From positions 496,001 to 560,000 of the forward strand of contig CAUWAG010000019.1 in NCBI GenBank assembly GCA_963556695.1: a DNA stretch of 64,000 bases, written 5' to 3'. Positions 21,413 through 33,925 of this stretch are shown one piece after another. The DNA comes from Anthostomella pinea. Lineage: Eukaryota; Ascomycota; Sordariomycetes; Xylariales; Xylariaceae. The translations under genes and the position numbers were made by a program. Within the stretch, counting starts at the first letter, position 1, and every line of letters starts with the position of its first letter. The notes under the pieces were generated by a model. The model did not search any database, had not been told where the DNA came from, and worked only from the letters and a program-made list of their open reading frames with translations.

Positions 21413-22504
21413 GGTCTACTAATATCAAACCACGTGATGTTTATTGGGGTTATTTGTGCTTACATACCTCTGTATTCGGTGCTTTGCTCACGTTTGAAGA
21501 CTGTCTTTGTCGAAGCGGGCACGAGGAGGTTTACTCGTGGTAAACGAAAGAGGCCGTTAAGTGACGGTGGTGTAAGATTGTTGGCGTGAATGCCTGGGCG
21601 GAGGTGGTGAATTGCAAACTGCACGCTAGCGCTGAAGAGGAATTAGAAGGACAGTGAAAAACCTTTCAATGGAAAAGGTCTGTGCGGAAGTGAAATATTC
21701 TCCTGTCGGACATGGAAAATCATAAGTCCTGGGCCGAGTACCACTGTTGAACGATTTCCCCTACCTCGACCACTGTTACCGCCTACAGGTCTCTCCCTAG
21801 AACCATGTGTTCAGCCGCTGTAATAGGTGCGCTAAATACGTAGGCTGAGGTATTAGTAAGTACAATATGGGCATTACTTGTTCCTGATCTTGCTTACAAC
21901 CTTGACCTACTTGGAATATCAAGCCGTTATTCTTTTGCGCATGAGTTACACACCATGGCCGATTAAGTACAGTCTATTTACTATGCTATCAACGCTTCCT
22001 TCGTATACTTGATGATTTATAAATGGCATTCATTGTACGGAAAAATTCCAGGGGGTGGTCTCATCCTGGATTATGACGATCTTGAAGGGATACGCCTGGT
22101 TTGCTCCTTGAACGAAACTATGATAGGTGAGAGGATGCATACGACATACAGTGAATCGACTGACCCTGATTATCCTCAAACCAACCAAACGCATAACGGA
22201 AATCGAAGACCCAGGATATCAGTCATCTAGATAGGGAAGAAAATATCAATGGGACTACGGTGATCAGGCAAGGGGCCTGGCGTTAACTCCCTCCACCCGG
22301 TCAACAGGTATAAGAACTCCCAAAGTATTTATGTATCCCCTCCCTGCCCATCAATATTACTCATAGCACAAACCCCATCAATCAAAAGCGGCAACGTCCT
22401 GTAGGAAACCTTAAGCCTGTCTCGCCAAGCCCAACACAGTCAATTTACAGTACACTTCCACGCATCTTCGTCCGCGATCTAAGTCCACTCACAGCTATCC
22501 ACAC
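21413..22504. other. Intergenic
   Basis: No gene supported. The only frame over 60 codons (22009-22230) has no family resemblance. Confidence 0.5.
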
Positions 22505-23894
22505 TCACATCCGCATCCTATAATCCAATTCACTGCTACCCTCCTGGCTCTCCTCGTCACCCTCACTCGTCGTCTCCTCATCTTCACTAGTAGTCTTCCC
22601 TTCCCCTTCCCCATCAACCCCATCAACCCCCTCCCCAACAACAACAACAACCTCCTCCTCCCGCTTCTCACAAGGATCCCTCCCATACCAGCACCACACC
22701 CCCAACCCAGCTCTCTCCCGCCGCAGCGCCATATTCGCAAACTCGGCCTGGCACTTCCAGCTCGCGAAGCGGTATTCGTACTCAGCATTACCGCCGGCGG
22801 CGTCGACTCCGTGGCTCACGATGCGGTCCAGGTGGAAATAGAAGCGCGCGCGGAAGAAGCTGTCCAGAGAGCACGGGTTGACGAGCGCGATGGGCCCGGC
22901 TATGTGGAGGACGCGTGATGCGGGCTGCTGCTGCTGGCGATGGTGTCGTTGGGGGGCCGCGGTGGAGGGGCGCGGCGAGGGTTCGCGGGTTTTGACTGTG
23001 CACATAGCATATTAGTGATCCCTTCCGTCGAGCTGTAGCCTGTATAAAAGCACAGCCACCCGAACAGGCCTCCAGACTCGACTGGGAGCTCAGAGGACGC
23101 GGGTCAGACTTTTACTTACCCCTATTCCACCTCGCCCTAACCAAACCCCCCTCCACCCTAACCTCCCCCCCATTCATCCCCCTCAGCACATCCTCCGCAT
23201 CATTATGACACCAAAACGTGACCTTGGCCGCGGCGGTGCGGTACAGCGGCGGGCTTGCCTCGTTGATGACCGCCGCGAGCACCTTGCCCCGGCCGGCCAG
23301 CGCCTCCATCAGCGCGTGATATGTGACCTGCGCGCCCAGACGCATCACCCAGATGCTCGTGTTCTGCGAGTCTGGGATGTCGGCCGAGCGGTTGGACGGC
23401 ACGAGCGGGTTGCCGAAGTAGTTGAGGGACACTGTTGGGGGTGAAGAAGATGATGGTTAGTATGGGGGACTTGAATCGGGGAGAGAGAGGCTGGAGGAAG
23501 GGTGGACTGGGGAATTGGGGTTGTTATCACCACTGGGTGAGTGCTTGAAATCAAGTGAACAGAGCGCTGGGTTACATCGATGTCCGTTGGGGGAGGGGGC
23601 AGGGTATTGGAAGTTGAGAGGAGTATCCAGGAACGTGGACGCGGAGGGCTATGGAGTCAACTCACTACCGCGCTCCTTGCGCAACTGAAGCTCCTCCTTT
23701 GTCAGCAGCGGCCGGCCTCCTGCCCGACTTCCACCACCACGCCACTGGCAGCCGGCCTGCATCGCCTGAATGGCCGCATTGGAGGGCTGAAACTGGCGAC
23801 TCGAGCCCATTTGGGACGATGCCGTTGACTCGTCAGTGACAGGCCAACTGTCTAGCACCAAGACCACTGGGCGGGCTTTGATATGGTATGGCAT
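22505..23894 (-). CDS. RRM-like protein, three exons
   Basis: Exons 23894-23666, 23431-23120 and 22995-22505 join in frame (donors GTGAGT and GTAAGT, acceptors ACAG; a CTAAT branch-like word in intron 2) and give 343 residues. The middle exon carries an RNA-recognition-motif-like fold: NTSIWVMRLGAQVTYHALM (beta-alpha), then KVTFWCHNDAEDVLRGMNGG (RNP1 region and second helix). The N-terminus is Gln/Ser/Gly-rich. The last exon has an RFYFHLDRI block and ends in a Glu/Asp/Ser-rich acidic tail. It probably binds RNA, but the RNP1 core is degenerate. The same frame continues open upstream of the ATG to 24083 (see the membrane protein at 24332), so a longer product is possible. Confidence 0.65.
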
Positions 23895-24083
23895 ACTTTC
23901 GAGAAAAGTCTTGGTTAAGTGGTATAACTTAGGTACTAAGAGCTTGCCAGGCTGATGTGTTGACGGCTTAGGTGTATGCTTCAGGTGCGTTGTGTTGACT
24001 GCGTCGTGGTTGATGATGATGATATCGATCAATGAAGATGCCCCTACAAGTAACAAGTGCGTTGTAGCAAGAATAACGAGTGT

Positions 24084-24332
24084 CTACATCACAGCAAGAA
24101 ACAACCAGTACCCCAGAAGCACAGAAGAAATAGAAAAACCCACGTCCAAGACCAGGTACTTCACTACCAGCAGCCACCAGTCAAACCCGCGCTCCCAAAC
24201 GACTAGGGCGGGTTTCCCAGTGAAGGTGATTGCGTCTCGGATAAACAGCCATGTGATAAACGTTTGATGAGACGAATGGAGTATAGGGAAGCCCGGGCCT
24301 GGAGGCTGGTTTGCCGTGCGTCCGCGAGGCAT
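24084..24332 (-). CDS. Small membrane protein, or 5' part of the RRM gene
   Basis: The ATG at 24332 opens an 82-residue protein with two strongly hydrophobic segments (a WWLLVVKYLVLDVGFSI segment and the C-terminal LLGYWLFLAVM), so it is likely membrane-embedded. After the TAG at 24086-24084 the same frame stays open and is again hydrophobic (TLVILATTHLLLVGASSL), then runs into exon 1 of the RRM gene. A 60-nt intron (GTGGGT...ATGTAG) ending exactly at this TAG would remove the stop and keep frame. The alternatives are a short protein, a spliced longer one, or a nonsense mutation. Confidence 0.4.
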   Translation of the reverse strand: MPRGRTANQPPGPGFPILHSSHQTFITWLFIRDAITFTGKPALVVWERGFDWWLLVVKYLVLDVGFSISSVLLGYWLFLAVM

Positions 24333-25379
24333 GTCAATGTTTGGTTTGCGTAACCCCAGCGCCTTGGGTTGATTTCGGGCGTAGGGGGGTGGATGGGTTT
24401 TGGGGGAGATATGACTCTGGAACGTTGGGAATGATTCAGATCGGTACTTTTGCGCTCTCTAGGTGGCATATCTCGCCCTTCCCGGTTTGCCTTACTGTTC
24501 GCTTCGGCAGCCTGGTGGGTGTGTATACCACTCATCCAGGAGGTGAATACTACTAGGCCGGGCTATCCAATTGTTCAACATAGACGAAGGCTTACAACAT
24601 GGCTGATACCTTTCGTGAGTCGTCCCGCTGCCCAGGCTGGAGAACCGTTGTTTCCCAGGAGCTTGATACACGGTCGTGAGCCCCTAGCTAGCAGCAAACT
24701 CTATTTCCATTGACTGTGTCGTTGGTGAATGTAGATGCCCATCGCCTTTAATGACAGAAGCGAGGCAGGTCATCCGTAATTTGAGCGGACTTCTCCTGCT
24801 GACCCATCACATGCGAGCAGAATCGGGTAGCTTGTCGAAGCTGCCCTCCTGATCATAGGCTCACTGAATAATTTAGGGTGAGTGAACAGACAATACCTTA
24901 GTCAGCCTACGACTGCGTCTCAGGCGGCTTCTGGTGGCTATCTACGTATGAGCCCAGTAAATACGCGGGAAGCTGGTCACTTTCTCAATCTGCCGAGCCC
25001 GGCTTCAGACCGTTACATTGTCATGAAAAACTTTACATCTTGATTGGGGTGATATGCTATGCTCTATCGGGTATGCCCTTTGCCGACTCCATCCATTCAT
25101 TGACCAAACATCCATGCCGTTGCCGTTTAGCATGTCCAGTGTGGGAACCTCTCTTTGACACCCAAGTGTCGATGCCGTATTGCCCTGAAAATGCACGATT
25201 GCCTCAACTCCTCGTCATTCATAGTGAGATGTCCTATTCCCGGCACGTCCAATCATCGTCTGCACAGGAAGCACCCAAGCGGCAAAATAATCCTTCGGAC
25301 AAAAGTACTTCTTCCCACAGGCAATCGACCGGAATAAGCAGATCGTTGCTTATTCCGCAAACTGTTTCCATCCTGGCAC
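24333..25379. other. Intergenic
   Basis: No gene supported. It includes a small palindrome at about 25330-25357 (GGAATAAGCAGATCG then TTGCTTATTCC). Confidence 0.45.
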
Positions 25380-25694
25380 CTAAAAGGATGACGAAGCTCT
25401 ATTCCTCTTCGAAGTGCGCATGGCTGAATCCTTGACCTCGTCCTTGTCAGCCTTTCGCTTGGCGGCAGAACCTGGCGAACCCGGGCTTCTCGGGCTGGAG
25501 TTATGAGAATCAATTTCGTTGGACGGCTCTCCACCATCATCATCTCTAGAGATTGAGGCGGTTAGATAGTCGCGCAGAATGCGGGGTGGTTCTTGTGGAG
25601 CTTTCGGAGCAGACGGAGCCGCCTTGGTGGCAGCCTGGTTGTCGGGAGCGTTATAAGAATCGGGCTTGGTAAAAGCAGGATATCCAGTGGCGCC
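25380..25694 (-). other. Open frame continuing after the yrb2 stop
   Basis: In the yrb2 frame, after the TAG, about 104 codons follow without a stop (GATGYPAFTKPDSYNAP, then a PPRILRDYL stretch, then KRKADKDEV) to a TAG at 25382-25380. The composition is protein-like, with a nuclear-signal-like cluster. It has no own start until near its end, so it is either a C-terminal extension separated by a nonsense codon or coincidence. Confidence 0.4.
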
Positions 25695-27365
25695 CTAGAC
25701 CGACTGAAGTTCACGCTGGACCTTTCCAACTTCGTTCAGGAAGCTCTTAGCATTCGCTGGGCTCATCTACAGAGGTCAGTATTCGTCCGCTCAATTACTG
25801 GGTTGCAAGATAGGAGGGAACATACCTTCATCTGTATACTAACCGCTCCTCCATCTTCAATTGCGGTGAAGAGGACACAGGTAGCCTTGACGGTGGACTT
25901 TTCTTGGAACTTCATCGCGGGAATCAACACGGTGTTGAGAATCACGCGATGGGTGGAGTCTTGTCGCATGATCAGTCGAACGACCTTCGGTTCGGAATCC
26001 TCAAGAGTAGATGCGTCGAAGCTTCCCGGGATAGGGCCTCCTGTGTCTTCATTGATGTCCACACAAGGTATGGGGACGTTAATCTTCAGGTTTCCGGCGC
26101 CTCGTTCCTTCCATGCACTGCTCGCTTTGTCGAGGTTGTACAACTTTGCACGGGCTTGGAAGATAGTAACCTCGCCAGCCTCACCGTCATCAACAGCCAC
26201 TATATTCAGAATCAGTATGGCTTCACGTTGGCTCATCTGAGAACAACTTACCTCGCTGAAGCTTCGTCTTCTTCTTGTCATCGCCAACCACCGACTTCTC
26301 GTCTTCGCCGTCCTTGTTCTCGTTGTCTTCTTTATCGTTGTCCGAGGTGCCTTCTTCGTCGCCGTCGTCGTTGTCTTCTTCCTCGCTGACAGGCGCTCCA
26401 AAGGGCCTCGCTGGCTTGCTGCTCTTGAATGACTCGCCAGGTTTGCCGAAATTTGAGAGCTTCGATCCACCAACGCTACTGCCAAAAGTCCCACCCAAGG
26501 CACTACTTCCAAACGGCTTAGATGATCCACCCATCTGGCCAAATGGGGAGGATGAGCCGTTGGCGAGACTGCTGCTGGCGCCTTGGCCAAAAACAGAGCC
26601 TGTAGAAGAAGCCGAAGATGTGAGACCGAATGGCGATTGCGATCCCGAGGCGCTGGCGAACGAAGAGAGCGGCTTGGTGCCACCAGCTTGTAGGAAGGGA
26701 GATGACTGTGTAGCAAATCCGGATATGCCCGAGCTCTTGAAAGCCGTCTCGGATGTCACCTTCTCATCCTTCTCGGAAGCCGTCTCGGTGGATTTCTCTA
26801 TAGCTGATTCGCCTTCCTTGTCGCCGGTCTTGGGGGTCTCTTTGGAATCGGACAAGGTCTAGAAATGAATGGTCAGTTGGAATTGAGAATCCAAATCGGA
26901 GTATAGAGCTATTCTTACAGCGGGCGCCGCGGTGTCGGCCTTGGATTCGCTCGAAACATCACGAGGGCGTTTCTTTTCCGGTTCGGAGCGATTGGTTCGG
27001 CTTAGCGCGCTACCATTCGCGGGGAGCGGGGAGACGTCGCCATTCGTGCCAGCAGTAGAATCTCTTTGCTCGTCGACCTCGTCGTGTGCGCGTTTCTTCT
27101 TAGGAGACGCCACCTGCTCTTTGACGCTATCGCTCGGTGCCTCTGCGGACTCGCGATCGGGTGTGGAGGCCTCGCCAGGTGCCTTATCTTCGCTCGAGGC
27201 GGTCTTGGGCGCAGATGCCTTGGGGTCGGGGTCGGTCGCGGCCATGGCAGACAGATTGGGTCTCTCGGATATGGCTGTCTGGCGCAATTCTTTCCGCGTA
27301 GCTGCCGTGTCTGGATCCTCGGCTGCGAGGTTGTCGGGAGTTGGACTGCGTTTGTTGGTCGCCAT
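25695..27365 (-). CDS. yrb2: Ran-binding nuclear export cofactor (Yrb2/RanBP3-like)
   Basis: Four exons: 27365-26919, 26858-26252, 26199-25826 and 25766-25695. Every junction has a GTAAG/GTATG donor and a TAG acceptor, and the spliced frame is 499 residues. The N-terminus is acidic and basic with nuclear-localisation-like KKKR and KKRPR clusters. The middle has FG-type repeats (SPFGL, SVFGQ, SPFGQ, KPFGSS). The Ran-binding domain starts near GEAGEVTIFQARAKLYNL and includes AWKERGAGNLKIN. Yrb2/RanBP3 helps CRM1-dependent export by binding Ran-GTP in the nucleus. The protein ends VQRELQSV at a TAG. Unusually, the same frame stays open for another about 104 codons, to 25380, with a Lys/Arg-rich end. 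The true C-terminus may therefore differ. Confidence 0.85.
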
Positions 27366-28709
27366 CACGGGAAATGAAAGGTGCCGGTGACCCCCGTGGC
27401 AGAAAGCCGTGTGTGGTGTGGAGGAGATTTGAGCTCGCTAGCCGTATGCAATCGATCAAGGACAAGGAAGAATGCAATTTGGCCTGTGCACTCTCGACGG
27501 ATATTGATGATCCTATTGGATTAAGAGCTGCGAGACACAGGGTTGGGTTGGCGTCTGAAATGTTGGCAAGAAAGGGAGATTGGGGACCGAGGAAGCTGAA
27601 TGCTGCGTGGCCGAGGGAATGAACGATAAACTCGTGCAGGTGGTCGTGAGAATCGGGCAAAGACACAGATAGATGGTCGCAGCCAATCAAGTCGTGCCAC
27701 TGGTGGTGGGGACGAGACTTGGCACAAGTAATGCACGAAATAATTTGCACAGTGAGATCCCAGGCACATGTGACAGTTGCTGCAAATTATTTCAGCCCCA
27801 CTAGGCGGACTGCAGGCCTCGCTTAGCCGCACATTCCCCGCGTCGAACTCAGTTAGGGAGAGTATTCAGTTATCGGGTAGTGCACTTATGCAGATAAGAG
27901 CGATCTGGCCGCGTTCGACGCACACGGGTGCGGTAAATTCCATTGGGCCACAGCTCATCAGCTCAAGTTCAACACTTGGGAAACTCATTGGCTCAGGATC
28001 CGGCGGGTAGCCACGAGGGCACGCATTCGTGGTCCCTTGCGAAACGCCCTAGGTTGGGGCGTCATCTCCGGGCAAGGCGTTCTTGACTAACCAATGCTGT
28101 GCAGTGTGGACGGCTGGGTGAGTTGTCGCTGACTTGCTCCGTCGCGCAAAGCCAACGCATGCCCGGGCGGAAGCCGTATCGAATCGTCACGACGACACGC
28201 TAGGTACGCGTCGCGTCCGTCGCGTTCGGCTTTGGAGGCTCGGCTTGTTCGCTGGGGTGGGTATTCCTTTGTGTTGGTGTTGAGAACAGACGGCAAAGCA
28301 GCAGCTCCTGGCAGACAGCATCTAGTGGTAGGAGGGAGGAAACCCGGATACAGGTTGCAGTGGAGAGACCAGCAACGAGGCAACGAGGCAACGAGACAAC
28401 AAGCAGCTACCCGTTTCCATGCAACCTGAAACAATAGCAGTTCTCAAGACAATTTCCTCATTGCCGATGAGTAAGTGAATGTCATTTGATACAGGGAAAC
28501 GATGAAGATAAGTAAGTCTGCAACAACACATAACGCCCCCCAATTCCCTAAATGCCCTCTTTTGATGTACCGACACAGCGCCTTCTTTATGCAACGACAA
28601 CCCTTCCCCAAGACATGCCATGGAATCCGACGCGGTATGTGATAATAGTATGTATGCCCTGTCCCCTTTCCCCTTTCCCCTTTCCCTATTGTCTACCTAG
28701 GTGAAACGC
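27366..28709. other. Intergenic between yrb2 and the chitin synthase
   Basis: No gene. It holds the yrb2 promoter (27366 upwards) and the 3' flank of the chitin synthase. A pyrimidine-rich run CCCCTTTCCCC-type lies at about 28662-28688. Confidence 0.5.
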
Positions 28710-31286
28710 TCACCGAGGAGAATTCCCCCCTTGCTTTCGACTATTCGACCCCCTCGGCGTATCCTGCTCAGACTCGTAGTCGTCCTCCGACCTCATTTGA
28801 TCTCTTCCGAGCGGGCTCCTCCCCGTCCTGCGGTGGTTCGTGGGTACGCCGAGGCTCTCTCGCCTTGTCCGGGAGGGTTGCTCGACCGCGTCAGGCCCTC
28901 CTGGCGAAGGGGCACGCAAGGCCTGGGAACCCCCACTGCTGCCGCCGCTGCCAGGTCTGCTACGATGATATTGGCGACCCGGCCTTCCACTGTCCGACGC
29001 TGCAGTATCATTTACCGCCTCCCATTCCGCCCTGGCCAGCTCGGTATCCGAGATCTCGTATACCTGGCCCTGGGGCGGTATCGCGAATTTCTTGCTGTCC
29101 TCGACGAACTGGTTGTACTGGTTTCCCTGTGCCATCTCGTACTTCTTCCGATCCTCGTCTCCCATGAAGCTCTCGACTCGTCTTGGATTGTACACCGAAT
29201 TGTTTCCCGTTGTCAGAAAGCTGTCCCAGGAATCGCGGTGCTCGAGAGTGAGTCGACCCTTCACACCGAGAGACGATTCGCCCAGCATGGCGAAGCTGTA
29301 TGAGGAATCTTCGGGGTGGGAGTAGAAGCCGTTGGCTTTCTTCTCGGGAGCGGCGAATCTGCCGTCGAGCTTCTCTGGCGGCTGCAGCTTGCTGCGCGAT
29401 CGGACGACACCGCCTTCCTTCTTTCCTTTGCTCTGCGCTCTCTGGACCTCTGCGGCTGGGATAAAGGTTTCGGGTACAATGTTGAGCTCGTCTCCCGCCT
29501 TCTCGGCTTTCTCGATGGCCTCCTGGACAGTCGTTTCCGGGTCGGCAGTCGCAGCGTCGGCACGCGGGCCTCCCCAAGTTCGCTGACCAGCCGTGAAGAT
29601 TCCGTATACCATATAGTACCAGTTGAAGAAGGGGTTCAGAATGAACATCATCGGGTACAGCCAGATCTTATATCGCTTGAGCTTGAAGCCGAAGTACAGC
29701 ATCAGCAGCCAGTTCAATCCGAGTGAGATGCCAATAAACCCGACCGGCAGCTGGCTGACTTTCATAGTCGTCGTAATCAGCGAGAGCACCAATATGAAGA
29801 ATAGCAAGGCCGTCGTTCGGATAGTGTTTTGCATGAACCGAACCACGAGCAAGATCGGGTACCGTTTCCAGAGACGCCAGTCTGTCAACATGCAGACTTC
29901 GTTGGTGATGAAACCGAGGAACCATCTTCGTCGCTGCTTGACCAGCGATTGCACACTCTGTACTGCTTCCGTCTTGCAAAACGCCGAGGTGCACATTTGA
30001 ATTTGATACCGCTTCTTCGCGCCGATCATGAAGAGATGCGTCAGCCATCGGTCCTCGCCCAGATGGCTCTTGGCGAAATCGAATAGATCCTCACACTGCT
30101 CGGCCTTGTCAGCAAAGTAGTATTTGGCCATTCTCCGGAACGCAGAGAATCGCAGCATCGTCAAGGCTCCTGGCAAACAGGTGACGGCGCCGCAGCCCGA
30201 CTCGACCGTTCGCTCGAAAAGCTGCCCATGGATGTACTCCATATCCTGTAGCAAGGTGATGACACTGTGCTTCTTTGTCGTTGAAGTGATGACGCCCGTC
30301 ATTGCCAACATGTCTCTTCGGTTCCCAGGGCTTAGTTCCATATCGTACACGAAGTTCTGTAGACAGACCTGGTCGAGGATGCAGTCGGAGTCGATAAATA
30401 GAATGAACAGGTTGTCATTGCGCTTCAGATACTCCTTGTACACCTTGTCGATGAGTTTGAAGGTGGACTTCTGGCAGTGGCGTTTCCCGCCGTGGGGGAA
30501 TCGCGAGACGGTGACACGGGCTGCTCGGTAGTTGACGTCGATGCTCTTCGGGTAAGACTCGAGGGTAAGAGGAACACCTAGTTTCTCAATCGTGTTCAGA
30601 TATAACTCGTCTTCCTGGTCTCCATCGAATGAAAGGAACACATGAATGCACGACGGAGGGTAGTCGCAATCCACGACCGAGTTGATAGCGGTGACGAGGA
30701 CTTCGGGATCCTCCTTGTAGCAGGGCATGACGATGACGACCTTTGGAGCGGAAACCTCGTCCAGTACCTGCTTGACTCGTTTTGTTCGGCCAAGCTGATT
30801 TGTGACAAGTTGATAGATGCAGAAGAGCCAGGGAACCGTCAGGAGACCGGCAAAACTCCAGAAAGCAAACCACTGGAGAATGCTGACCATCTGTTTTGGC
30901 CACAATCGAGTGATCTGGCTGGGAAGAGGCAGGGTAACGAGCATAATCGGCAAGAATATGAAGCTGCTCTCCCGTTAGCAACGACCAAGAAGAGGGTAAG
31001 TCCAGAATGTGACCATACCGGAGACCGCAAAATAAGAGCCCGATAACAACAGCTAGAACCCTAATGGTCCAGTGTTCTGCTTTTTGGTATACCTTTACCA
31101 AGCAGTACATGAATGCAGCTAGCCATAGGAACCACTCAAGGAGGGCTGCCACCATAACAAGGCCGACAATGGCGGTGTAAACGATCTATTGAGCCATGTC
31201 AGTAACACAGAACCGTTGCATTACTGGAGAACGACGAGATTGCGTACCTCATGGACAGGCCATGTCTTGGTGATGCCCTGCGTCAT
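28710..31286 (-). CDS. Chitin synthase, class VI type (family 2 glycosyltransferase)
   Basis: Exons 31286-31248, 31185-31019 and 30963-28710 join in frame (GTACGC...AATAG; GTATGG...GCAG) and give 819 residues. The enzyme polymerises GlcNAc from UDP-GlcNAc at the plasma membrane for the cell wall. The N-terminus has several membrane helices. The catalytic domain shows VIVMPCYKEDPEVL, a DSDC (DxD-like) motif in FILFIDSDC, HLGEDRWLTH (EDR) and VKQRRRWFLGF (QRRRW). A second set of helices follows, then a long polar Ser/Arg/Gly-rich C-terminal tail. There is no myosin-like domain and no cytochrome b5-like domain, which fits the small class VI enzymes (Magnaporthe Chs7 group) rather than classes IV, V or VII. 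All catalytic motifs look intact. Confidence 0.85.
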
Positions 31287-33816
31287 CTTGATTGATTGTA
31301 GCTGAGGACGAGGTTGTGGGCGGAAACGGGGCGATCAAAGTAAAGTGAGTTGCGAATTATAAAGCAATACCACAAGCAGCTTCAACGATCGGGACAGGGC
31401 CTGAGCGTTTTGTTTTCTGTGTGGGTACCCGGCAGGTTTAAAAAAAGTAAAGAAGTCGGCGACGCGGGATGTAGCAGACGTTGGTTACACAAAGCTGTGT
31501 TTGTGGCTACCCGCAGTCCGACCAGGGGATTTGGCGTTCTCACTCGCTCAAACCGGAAAAGAATCCCGTCCGCGTTGTTGTGATACGTAGGAGTAGTGGG
31601 ATCATCAACTAGATATCGGGTGCGTTGGCCGTATCCATAGCGTCGGGACAAAGACCTGGAGGTGAATATCGTGGGCTGAGCAACTGTCGTTGGTCACGAG
31701 TGCGGATGGCCTGCAGTAGCCAGGGTCATGTACCACAGCATCCGTAACGGAAACCCGAGCACCTAGCAACATGCATTAAGCCGCCTAGTAGACCGGGCGG
31801 GATTGCAGACACGAGGTGTTGCTTCAGCCGTTTTCGTCGAGGTCCGAGTGATACCCAGGTCAGGCGCAGTACTGTACTCCTATTCTGAGAATACTACGGT
31901 GACGACGTGTTGTGCGGGTATTTGGGATAGACAGGACGATAAACAGAAATGAAGAGCTCGGGGAATAGCAGAGAACCAAATGTCCCTGCGTCGACAATGG
32001 GAAGAAAGATGGCAGCGGATGAAGCTGTGGGCGAGTGAATAGGGAGGCGGTCTCCTGGCAAGGGGACTATGGGGGTCCTTAAGGGTATCGATGGAGGGGG
32101 GATGACCAGCACGTCAGCTGGAGCGTAGGTAAGGCGTTGGGAATGATTGAACGAGGACCTGGCTGGCAGTCTCCATCTCCCTTTGCGCTGTTCATAGTAG
32201 TCGGTCGGTATTTGATATCTGGACTTGGCGGGTGAATAGGTGTTGCGAATCTGCGGGACCTGCAGCCCGGAGTGGCATCGACGGAACTGGAACCGGGGCT
32301 AGAGGCAGGGCTAGAGCTAGACACTCCTCAGAATACCTCAGTCGGAAGATGGCGAGAATAGAGCCGTGCTGCGACATGTATTACATGTATGCCAGGTACA
32401 AGTACATAGGTCAGTCAACTGGGGATACTGGGTTCTGGTCTTCGATGTTCAAATCCTCTGCCGACCCGGGAAAGCACAGCCATGGTACACATAGGGTGCT
32501 TCGTGACAAGAACTCGTAAAATGAAACGGCTTGCCATCTCTGCACAGCAGATACCTACGGCTCCAGAAACGACGTTGGTCAGTTGGTTGGTTATGACCAG
32601 CTGATGGATCGTGAGTACATTCCAGCTCTTAGATATCTGAGAAAGTCGTGATACTTCCAAATCATGGGAGAGCTGTGACAGCTACCTCAGCTAGCCCAAC
32701 GACCTACCTTACGCCCACATCAACAATGCGGGGAACGGGACGACATTGCAGCAGGACAAACAGGCGAGTGCATGGACTCCAATCAGCCGTGCATGTGGGC
32801 ATGACCTGAAAGTCTTGTTCTGCTGCAAGCGGTCGAGGAAGAAATCCATATGGACATGCCGTGAATGGATACTCTAGCCGGTAATGGAGGTCACTCGGTT
32901 TGCAGCCTGGGTGCCAGGCCCGTCTGCCATCAATGTAGCAATCGTCAGTGGGTCGGGGCTGCTCTCTGCAGGCAGGCAAACAGTCAGTCAGTCAGTCATA
33001 ATATTGATCTGTCGTATCATTCGGCTCCCTCGACGTGAGTGTCTAATGGAATAAAGGCAGACGCCAAACCTGAACCTGGGTCTGGAGTCAGAGGTCAGGC
33101 CAGCGCCACAGAAGCAGACCGGTCAACATGCGGAATCCAGACAACGTGAGGATCAATACGATGTTGTATGCATCACGAAAAGAAAGGCGTTCCTGGCGCT
33201 AAACCGGATCGTCGAAACGGCCGAGATGGCTTGCGTGATGGCTTGGGAGTCGTTGTAACATTGTCGGGGGAATCGTCCCCATTTTCTGTGCGTCGACAAG
33301 CGCCTGCGCCTACCAGATGCCGCTAAGCCCGATATCGTAGTACGGCTAACTCCATGTAGCAATGAACGGTAACCCCAGGCCGGGGTAAGGAATCGTAGCG
33401 GGGATGTCTGCCGCGCAGGTCAGGGGTCAACGCGGAGGAACCTAAGATCGTTGAGGCTTGGCGGGCTGGCGGGCTGAATACCGCGATGCGCAATAAGGCG
33501 TGCTGACCGTGGACTGTAGCTCGGCAGCTCTCGGAGCATCCAATTGGAGTATAGTAAGCAGAAGTCGGGAATCTGTTCTCGACGTCGGGATGGAAGCACG
33601 TCAAGCGAGCCACTATGAGCATCAGTCGCAATGCAACATCGCCTGACCGCAGGATCTCGTCAACAGCACCAAACAGCACGTACACGGTACACGTAAGCCC
33701 TAATAAGTCGCGCCCACCAGCAGCCAAGCAATAAATCTACGGCAGAGTAGCATTTTTCATCGAGTATATGCACCGGCTGACCCCTCCCCACTTTTGAATC
33801 TACCACTGCTCGTATC
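31287..33816. other. Long intergenic stretch
   Basis: About 2.5 kb without a convincing gene. The frames present are short and unrelated to known families. It contains a CAGT tandem run at about 32980-32998 and presumably the chitin synthase promoter next to 31286. Confidence 0.5.
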
Positions 33817-33925
33817 CACTTAAGGTATGAGTACTTTATACCCTTACCACTTAATTTTAGTACGTTAAACCACTGAAAGTATGAGTGTTTTATGCTTTTA
33901 CTACTTAATTTTAATACGCTAGATA
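33817..33925 (+). repeat. About 55-bp tandem duplication
   Basis: CCACTTAAGGTATGAGTACT with the following CCACTTAATTTTAGTACG recurs directly as CCACTGAAAGTATGAGTGTT with ACTACTTAATTTTAATACG. Most differences are C/T or A/G, as expected from mutational decay. Confidence 0.65.

Noticed and set aside
25593..26240. 215-codon plus-strand frame opposite yrb2
   Set aside because: It overlaps well-spliced minus-strand exons of a recognised gene and has no family resemblance.
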